10,345 bases of DNA, from contig JAHEIV010000069.1 of assembly GCA_024639205.1 (NCBI GenBank), positions 1-10,345 of the forward strand, read 5' to 3'. Source of the DNA: Deltaproteobacteria bacterium. Lineage in GTDB: Bacteria > Desulfobacterota > Desulfobacteria > Desulfobacterales > SG8-13. A program made the position numbers and the translations under genes. Under the pieces are notes generated by a model that was not told the origin of the DNA, did no database searches, and saw only the letters and a list, made by a program, of their open reading frames with translations. The stretch's first letter is position 1. Each line of letters begins with the position of its first letter. Shown one piece after another: positions 6,381 through 10,345 of this stretch.

Positions 6381-7961
6381 ATGAACAAGCCGCTGCACCG
6401 CAAAGTAGGCATCGCCGCCGTAATCATGATGGGCTCGGTTTTTCTGAGCCGTTTTGTCGGCCTGTTTAGAGACATGGCGATCGCCTATGTCGGAGGCCTC
6501 AGCGGTGAGGTCGACGCTTATCATGTGGCCTTTCTGGTCCCTGAAATCCTCAATCATATCGTAGCCAGTGGTTTCCTGGCGGTTACCTTTATTCCGATTT
6601 TTACCGGTTATCTGGCCAGCGAGAAGGAAGATGAAGGTTGGCGCATCTTTTCTATCGTTCTGACCAGCTTTGGTTCTCTTTTGCTGATGTTGATCGCCAT
6701 CGGCTGGGTGTGGACACCCGAGCTTATCGACACCGTTGCGCATGGCCGCCGGGATCCGCAGTTCCGGTCTCTGGCTGTCCAAATGACCCGCATCATTATG
6801 CCCGCGCAGGTTTTCTTTTTTGCCGGCGGCCTGTTTATGGCCGTGCAGTTTGCAAAAGAACAATTTGTTATTCCGGCCCTGGCGCCGCTGATCTATAACG
6901 TCGGAATCATTGCCGGCGGGATGCTGCTGGGGCCGTGGATCGGGATGCAGGGATTTTCCTGGGGAGTGCTGGGCGGTGCATTTGCCGGTAATTTCGCCCT
7001 GCAGTATTGGGGCGCCCGGCGCGCCGGGATGCGGTTCAGCGTTCTTTTCGATTTCCGGCATCCAGACCTGAAAAAATATATCCTTTTGACCCTGCCGCTG
7101 ATGTTCGGGCTGACGATGATGTTTTCGATGGAGATATTCATGCGCTATTTCGGGTCTTTTCTTCCGCCTGGAAGAATCGCCGGTTTGCTCTACGGGCGAA
7201 CGATTCTGTTCATTCCGGTGGGTTTATTCGGACAGGCGGTGGGCATGGCGGCTTTTCCATTTATGGTCCGGCTCATAGCGGAACAGAAGATCGGCGAGAT
7301 GAATCAACTCCTGAACCGGGTGCTGCGGTATCTTGCCCTGGTGATTCCGGTGGCTGTTTTGCTGATGGTGCTTCGCTATGAAGTGGTCCGCCTGCTCTTT
7401 CAAAGGGGGCAGTTCGACGCGCGGGCAACCGATCTGACCGCCCAGATTCTGCTTTTCCTGCTTCCGGGAGCTTTCGCGCTTTCCTCCTACACGGTGGTGG
7501 TGAGAGGCTACCACGCCACGCAGAACACCTTGTTCCCGGCGCTTTTCGGATCGGCAGCCGTTTTGCTGAGCCTGCCGCTGTACTGGTATGGCATGAAATG
7601 GATGGGTGCGTCCGGGATCGCATTGGCCGTATCGTTTTCGGCGGCTCTGCAGGTGGGGCTGCTGTACGCTTTGTGGAACGCAAAGACCGGCAACACCCAA
7701 GGCCGGAAGGTCTATCTGTATTACTTGAAAATTATCCTGATCAGTGCGGTGATCGGAATCGTGCTGGAGTGGTTCAACCGTGTGGGACTGTCCGGGATCG
7801 ACAGCGGCTCGGTGATGGGTGCTCTGGTGGTTTGCCTGATCGTCGGCCTGGCGTTTACCACGATGCTGCTGTTGGCCGGCTACGTTTTTAAAATCCGTGA
7901 GATGGCAGAGCTGTTCGATCGGTTTATCCGGCCCCGTGGTGCCGGGACCCGTCGCCGGTGA
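6381..7961 (+). CDS. murJ: MurJ/MviN-type lipid II flippase
   Basis: 526-residue polytopic membrane protein of the MurJ (MviN, MOP/MATE-like) family, which flips undecaprenyl-linked peptidoglycan precursor (lipid II) across the inner membrane. E. coli MurJ is 511 residues with 14 helices; the hydropathy here fits the same pattern along the full length. Motifs are SRFVGLFRD (23-31), EVDAYHVAFLVPE (43-55), YGRTILFIPVGLFG (271-284), LLFQRGQFD (338-346) and RGYHATQNTLFP (375-386). By eye, the functionally important E. coli residues R18, R24, D39 and R270 map to R24, R30, D45 and R273, but E. coli R52 maps to N58 (LPNLLRR against VPEILNH). ATG 6381 is chosen because MNKPLHRKV leads straight into helix 1, as in relatives; GTG 6351 would add ten residues. 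Neither has a clear ribosome binding site. The gene is divergent from the AI-2E gene and converges on the AsmA-like gene. MurJ family membership is firm; the replaced arginine leaves room for a paralogous flippase with a different lipid-linked substrate. Confidence 0.9.
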   Translation: MNKPLHRKVGIAAVIMMGSVFLSRFVGLFRDMAIAYVGGLSGEVDAYHVAFLVPEILNHIVASGFLAVTFIPIFTGYLASEKEDEGWRIFSIVLTSFGSLLLMLIAIGWVWTPELIDTVAHGRRDPQFRSLAVQMTRIIMPAQVFFFAGGLFMAVQFAKEQFVIPALAPLIYNVGIIAGGMLLGPWIGMQGFSWGVLGGAFAGNFALQYWGARRAGMRFSVLFDFRHPDLKKYILLTLPLMFGLTMMFSMEIFMRYFGSFLPPGRIAGLLYGRTILFIPVGLFGQAVGMAAFPFMVRLIAEQKIGEMNQLLNRVLRYLALVIPVAVLLMVLRYEVVRLLFQRGQFDARATDLTAQILLFLLPGAFALSSYTVVVRGYHATQNTLFPALFGSAAVLLSLPLYWYGMKWMGASGIALAVSFSAALQVGLLYALWNAKTGNTQGRKVYLYYLKIILISAVIGIVLEWFNRVGLSGIDSGSVMGALVVCLIVGLAFTTMLLLAGYVFKIREMAELFDRFIRPRGAGTRRR

Positions 7962-7963
7962 CC

Positions 7964-8032
7964 CTGTTGCCGGCGGGCGAAAAACCATCACTTATGTTCG
8001 TGATGTCGGTCGGTTCTCCTTGCCGGCAACAG
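7964..8032. repeat. Nested inverted repeats at the murJ / AsmA-like convergent junction
   Basis: Outer arms CTGTTGCCGGC (7964-7974) and GCCGGCAACAG (8022-8032) are an 11-bp exact inverted repeat with a 47-base spacer. Inside lies CATCAC (7986-7991) / GTGATG (8000-8005) with an 8-base loop. The structure covers the 26-bp gap between the convergent genes and the last codons of the AsmA-like gene. It could fold in RNA from either side and damp read-through, but folding is not demonstrated. Confidence 0.45.
7980..8005 (-). terminator. Weak intrinsic-terminator-like structure ending the AsmA-like gene
   Basis: On the leftward strand CATCAC-8 bases-GTGATG is followed at once by G and TTTTT (7984-7980). 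The stem is only 6 bp and overlaps the TGA stop codon at 7990-7988. The layout is terminator-like but the stem is short and not GC-rich, so efficiency is doubtful. No equivalent T-run is seen for murJ on the rightward strand. Confidence 0.3.
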
Positions 8033-10345
8033 TGGTTGCGAAGGCTCTGACTCGGCGTTCAGGCTTTGGTTGAGCGTGCGCAGCAGGTCGGAATCGATTT
8101 CGTCCACTGCCGCTGGTCGAACCAGCGACTCGTCCCATTTGCCCTCCACCCGAAAGGGGATCGACATCAGTCGTCCACCCATAACCTTGCTTACCACCGG
8201 CAGGTTTTGGATGATCGCGTCGAATGTTTTGAAAGGCGCTACGAGCACAGTGATATCCAGCGTTTGCCGCTGCAGGTCGTAATGACCGTCGAATGCGACC
8301 GTCATGGATGAACCGTCGATGACGCCTTCGCGCAGAACAAACTTGCCGTCTTCAAACTCACCGGTTAATTTTATGGTCTCGTACCCGAATCCCTTTTGCA
8401 CCACATCTGGCAGCCTGCCCCGGAAAATTTCGGTCAGGTTCAGCAGGGCCAGTATCTTTGCCAGCACGCCATGGCGATAGATTCGACCCGATTGGGAAGT
8501 AAATTTCAAATGGCCGTCTAAAGACTGATAAAAGCCATCGCCTAAAGAATCGGCCGTCACGCTTCCAGCCAATTCGTATATGCCGGTCACCACGCCGGGC
8601 TCCTTTAACAAACAGGTGAACAGGGCGTCCAGCGGAGCGCCGGCTGTTTCGGGTTCTGCGTTAAAGGTCAGGTTCCATGGGGAAATGTTCAAAAGGCCCG
8701 GCACCGATATGCTGCAATAATCAGCGCGCTGGATCTTTACCGTCATATTGCCGGGGTTGAGAATGACACCTGCTTTTACGGGCGCGAAAACAATGTTGCC
8801 CAGTTGAAGTCGATCGGCGGTAACGCGAAGTACGCCCTCCATCCATTTGGGCCAGAAATCGCGCTTTTCCTCAATTGCGGTATCAGCGAGCTCGGAGCCG
8901 GCAAGTTGTGAGATCTGCAGGCCGGTGACTTCGTCAATAGACAGGTCTGCATCCAAATCCGCACCGGCAGCAGAAATCCGGGCGCTGCCTGAAAGTTGCA
9001 TGGCGCTGCCGCCCCAGCGGATACGACTTTCAGGCATTTGGAACCGGATTTCGGATTCACCGACCGGTTCGGCCACAAATCGTCCCGTTTCAACCCATAC
9101 GGCATCGGAAAGCAAGGCGTTGCGAAACCCCAATTGCTTCACCTCTCCGCTGAATTCGTATTGCCATTGCCGTATGCGGTGAAGGGGTCCCTTTATTCCA
9201 AAGCTTGACAAGGAGACACGGCCGTCCAGAAACTGCAGCGATCGCAGATGGGATTGCAGGTGGTCGAAGGTTACCAGCCAGTCCACCAGTTCGATCACAT
9301 CCACACGCGCAGGTCCGCCGGAAATCGTCATGTATCCATCTTCCGCCCAGTCAAATCCGATCGACAGGTCCCGCAGCTCGGACCGGCCGATTCGGGCATT
9401 GATCTGATCCGCCACGAACCGCGTGGAGTGGATCAGATACCGACCGCCATTGATAACCACAGGGTGGGCAAGGCGGGAATATTCTGCGAACACATTGGCA
9501 TTGGTTACCGATGCCGTCACTTGAAGATCGCCGAACCTTTCTCCGATCGTCAGGCGCCCTTCGGCGGTGCCGCTGAGATAAAGGATTTTTTCCAGTTCAT
9601 CCTGGAAAGCTTTGCTGCCGACCAGTCGTATCAGGATCGGCTGCAACTGCGCCACGTCTGCCAGGGTATCGATATCGAGATGAAACGGTGCCTTCCGGCC
9701 CACGAGTCCAAAGGTTAGCTGACCATTCTTTCCGGTCGAGTTGCCCAGCTTTGCGGTGAGGTTGGTTCCGTTCAACACCCCGTCGGCGATCGACACGTCG
9801 CCTCTCACCTTGTTGAGATGCAGGATGACCCCGGGAATGAAGATGTCCCCCCCGGAAATGGTGCCCCGAATGATGTAATTCTCGATATGAAAAAGAGCCG
9901 CAGGCGTTTGTCCCCGAGCATGGACGGTAATGATGGGTATCTGTCCACCGGTGATCACCGTGAATATATGTCGAACTGTTGGTTCCTGACCCATGAGGGT
10001 CATGGCCGCCTGGCGCAGGGCTGCGGCGTCGATTCCCGCTCCGGTCATATCAAGGCGGAATTCCGGGTCGGATCGATTCAGATAAATAGATCCCGATACC
10101 TGCAGGTTGGGTTGATCCAGCTGCAAGTCGGAAAAAGAAATAACGGTCGTATCTTTGCGGATGTTCGCTACGATCTTTAGGTTTTTACCTTTCAGGACGG
10201 TTTCCACTCCCGGTCGCTGGAATTGGAAAAACGGGTTTGTTCCGTTCAGTTCGATTCGGAGGCGGCGGGGGGCATCGACTTGCAGTTTCAATTCCAGATC
10301 CACCCGGGAATCGACCACGGGAAAGAAACGCCGCGTTTGTCGCTG
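7988..10345 (-). CDS. AsmA/YhdP-like envelope protein, 5' end cut by the window
   Basis: 785 visible residues of a leftward gene whose frame is open to the right edge (codons before GTG 10318 contain no stop), so the true start and any N-terminal membrane anchor lie outside. The sequence is a long run of short alternating beta strands with very few cysteines, as in AsmA-like proteins (AsmA, TamB, YhdP, YdbH), which are anchored in the inner membrane and span the periplasm as hydrophobic grooves; in E. coli YhdP, TamB and YdbH move phospholipids to the outer membrane. The C-terminal AsmA_2-type domain (about visible residues 608-745) shows SGRIYRHGVLAKILALLNLT (619-638), LPDVVQKGFGYE (645-656), FDGHYDLQRQTLDI (685-698), LPVVSKVMGGRL (715-726) and IPFRVEGKW (729-737). 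A polar tail with a basic, His-rich end (RRTDRHHEHK) follows. It converges with murJ across a 26-bp gap. The superfamily is clear; the exact member is less sure without the N-terminus. Confidence 0.85.
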   Translation of the reverse strand, partial: QRQTRRFFPVVDSRVDLELKLQVDAPRRLRIELNGTNPFFQFQRPGVETVLKGKNLKIVANIRKDTTVISFSDLQLDQPNLQVSGSIYLNRSDPEFRLDMTGAGIDAAALRQAAMTLMGQEPTVRHIFTVITGGQIPIITVHARGQTPAALFHIENYIIRGTISGGDIFIPGVILHLNKVRGDVSIADGVLNGTNLTAKLGNSTGKNGQLTFGLVGRKAPFHLDIDTLADVAQLQPILIRLVGSKAFQDELEKILYLSGTAEGRLTIGERFGDLQVTASVTNANVFAEYSRLAHPVVINGGRYLIHSTRFVADQINARIGRSELRDLSIGFDWAEDGYMTISGGPARVDVIELVDWLVTFDHLQSHLRSLQFLDGRVSLSSFGIKGPLHRIRQWQYEFSGEVKQLGFRNALLSDAVWVETGRFVAEPVGESEIRFQMPESRIRWGGSAMQLSGSARISAAGADLDADLSIDEVTGLQISQLAGSELADTAIEEKRDFWPKWMEGVLRVTADRLQLGNIVFAPVKAGVILNPGNMTVKIQRADYCSISVPGLLNISPWNLTFNAEPETAGAPLDALFTCLLKEPGVVTGIYELAGSVTADSLGDGFYQSLDGHLKFTSQSGRIYRHGVLAKILALLNLTEIFRGRLPDVVQKGFGYETIKLTGEFEDGKFVLREGVIDGSSMTVAFDGHYDLQRQTLDITVLVAPFKTFDAIIQNLPVVSKVMGGRLMSIPFRVEGKWDESLVRPAAVDEIDSDLLRTLNQSLNAESEPSQPLLPARRTDRHHEHK

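Noticed and set aside
6213..7061. Leftward open frame of 282 codons overlapping the intergenic region and murJ
   Set aside because: Composition is rich in His, Gln, Gly and Lys with no hydrophobic core, and it is antisense to the clear MurJ signature.
7224..7991. Leftward open frame of 255 codons opposite the end of murJ
   Set aside because: Antisense to conserved MurJ motifs (RGQFD and the later helices) and without protein-like composition.

Overview
The window reads as chromosomal DNA from a Gram-negative anaerobe, most plausibly a Desulfobacterota-type (sulfate-reducer-like) bacterium. This is inference from gene content. A giant acyl-CoA dehydratase activase-type protein points to strict anaerobic metabolism, while an AsmA/YhdP-like protein points to an outer membrane and a MurJ flippase to a peptidoglycan-making cell envelope. 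There are no rRNA or tRNA genes, insertion sequences or CRISPR arrays. Coding density is very high, and both terminal genes run off the window.

Layout. Positions 1-6123 hold a leftward run, listed in order of transcription: an AI-2E (PerM-type) family membrane protein (6123-5035), a 1459-residue fused CoA-activase protein (4961-582), and a SagB/ThcOx-type FMN oxidoreductase (579 to beyond position 1). The activase stop and the SagB start are two bases apart or overlap, depending on the start codon, so these two are almost certainly one translationally coupled unit. A strong ribosome binding site and a perfect 10-bp inverted repeat lie in the 73-bp gap between the AI-2E gene and the activase.

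Positions 6124-6380 are a divergent intergenic region with two adjacent triloop hairpins, a sigma70-like promoter facing right and a small inverted repeat over its -10 element. A rightward MurJ-type lipid II flippase gene (6381-7961) follows. It meets, tail to tail, a leftward AsmA/YhdP-like gene (7988 to beyond 10345). The 26-bp convergent gap and the adjoining end of the AsmA-like gene hold nested inverted repeats that may help end transcription.

How the genes fit together. The right half is cell-envelope biology: lipid II flipping and an AsmA-like protein of the kind linked to phospholipid traffic to the outer membrane. The left half is the more unusual part. One polypeptide carries two ASKHA ATPase domains, each with the two cysteines that in HgdC-type activators build a subunit-bridging [4Fe-4S] cluster. 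These are fused to a cysteine-rich DUF2229-type region and an HgdB-like C-terminal region. An FMN enzyme is coupled to it. A reasonable but untested model is an ATP-driven low-potential electron-transfer machine working with a flavin enzyme; its substrate cannot be read from the sequence.
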